Of a DNA stretch of 64,000 bases, positions 63,886 through 64,000 are shown piece by piece. The translations under genes and the position numbers were made by a program. This DNA comes from Chloroflexota bacterium. GTDB taxonomy: Bacteria > Chloroflexota > Anaerolineae > Anaerolineales > UBA11579. A model generated the notes under the pieces. The model did no database searches, was not told the DNA's origin, and saw only the letters and a program-made list of their open reading frames with translations. How positions within the stretch are numbered: position 1 is the first letter of the stretch; each line of letters opens with the position of its first letter. The stretch spans positions 251,821 through 315,820 of the forward strand of contig JABFGG010000005.1 in the NCBI GenBank assembly GCA_013112575.1. Reading direction: 5' to 3'.

Positions 63886-64000
63886 ATGTCCGATACCAAA
63901 TTCGGCACCTTCGAAGACCTGCTCGACATCACCGAACCCGACTTGCAGCCCATCGCCCACCGCCTGCGCGAGATCATCACCGACGTTGACCCGGACTTCG
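63886..64000 (+). CDS. DUF1801-like protein, N-terminal fragment (runs off window)
   Basis: From ATG 63886 an open frame continues to the window edge (38 codons). The residues MSDTKFGTFEDLLDITEPDL and the following REIITDVDPDF look like the start of a DUF1801 (YdhG-like) protein. The fragment is too short to be sure. Confidence 0.5.
   Translation, partial: MSDTKFGTFEDLLDITEPDLQPIAHRLREIITDVDPDF

Overview
The window looks like a chromosomal segment of a Chloroflexota bacterium, most likely from the Anaerolineae. This is inferred from style rather than from a marker gene: very large secreted proteins with Thr/Pro-rich linkers, many lipoproteins with LysM and LytR-CpsA-Psr (LCP) domains, an F420-type luciferase-like oxidoreductase, HD-GYP signalling, and core promoters of the TTGACA/TATAAT type. 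Base composition is moderately GC-rich except for a clearly AT-richer patch at about 46.4-48.1 kb.

Layout. 1-10.1 kb (minus strand): two giant exported surface proteins. The first is a DUF11-repeat protein that runs off the left edge. The second is a mosaic of three carbohydrate-binding-like modules, a CSLREA/parallel beta-helix region and Thr/Pro linkers. 10.3-11.1 kb: initiator tRNA-fMet and tRNA-Leu(CAG) with consensus promoters and terminators, flanking an FtsB/DivIC-like gene. 11.2-17.4 kb (plus): an envelope cluster of a membrane histidine-kinase-like protein that lacks the phospho-accepting His, a LysM/Ig-like exported protein and two LCP lipoproteins, facing a GT-C-like membrane protein. 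19.6-20.5 kb: a tyrosine-recombinase-like protein that has lost its catalytic residues. 20.6-24.5 kb (minus): rhodanese, DUF554, Usp and an ArsB/NhaD-type transporter. 24.6-29 kb (plus): ComEA-like protein, threonine synthase, an unusual membrane alpha/beta-hydrolase-like protein and a cupin. 29-37.5 kb: arginase family, LLM oxidoreductase and BioY in one minus operon; a second GT-C-like protein; homoserine kinase (plus); dCTP deaminase; an M23 lipoprotein; and FtcD.

37.7-43.9 kb (plus) is the most distinctive part: four overlapping paralogous genes for lipoproteins, each with a LysM domain, a lysozyme/transglycosylase-like middle domain and a C-terminal metallopeptidase domain whose His/Asp spacing and CEGG..H.H motif match the LasA-type (M23A) peptidases rather than the common M23B type. 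44-46.3 kb: NhaA and a double DUF427 protein. 46.4-48.5 kb: an AT-rich island with an HNH nuclease and a membrane protein, followed by short TACATTAA repeats and a dense cluster of palindromes related to one near 60.2 kb. 48.5-64 kb: acetyl-CoA synthetase, SRPBCC protein, two MFS transporters, OsmC, a PAS/GAF/HD-GYP sensor, a GT4 glycosyltransferase, a seven-bladed WD40 protein, an ArsR-type regulator with a four-module SRPBCC/VOC fusion behind a consensus promoter with an inverted repeat, a small Cys-rich lipoprotein and the start of a DUF1801-like gene.

The recurring theme is the cell surface: adhesin-like giants, LCP attachment proteins and a peptidoglycan-binding/hydrolysing lipoprotein array, interspersed with ordinary metabolic genes (threonine, biotin uptake, folate/histidine breakdown, acetate activation).
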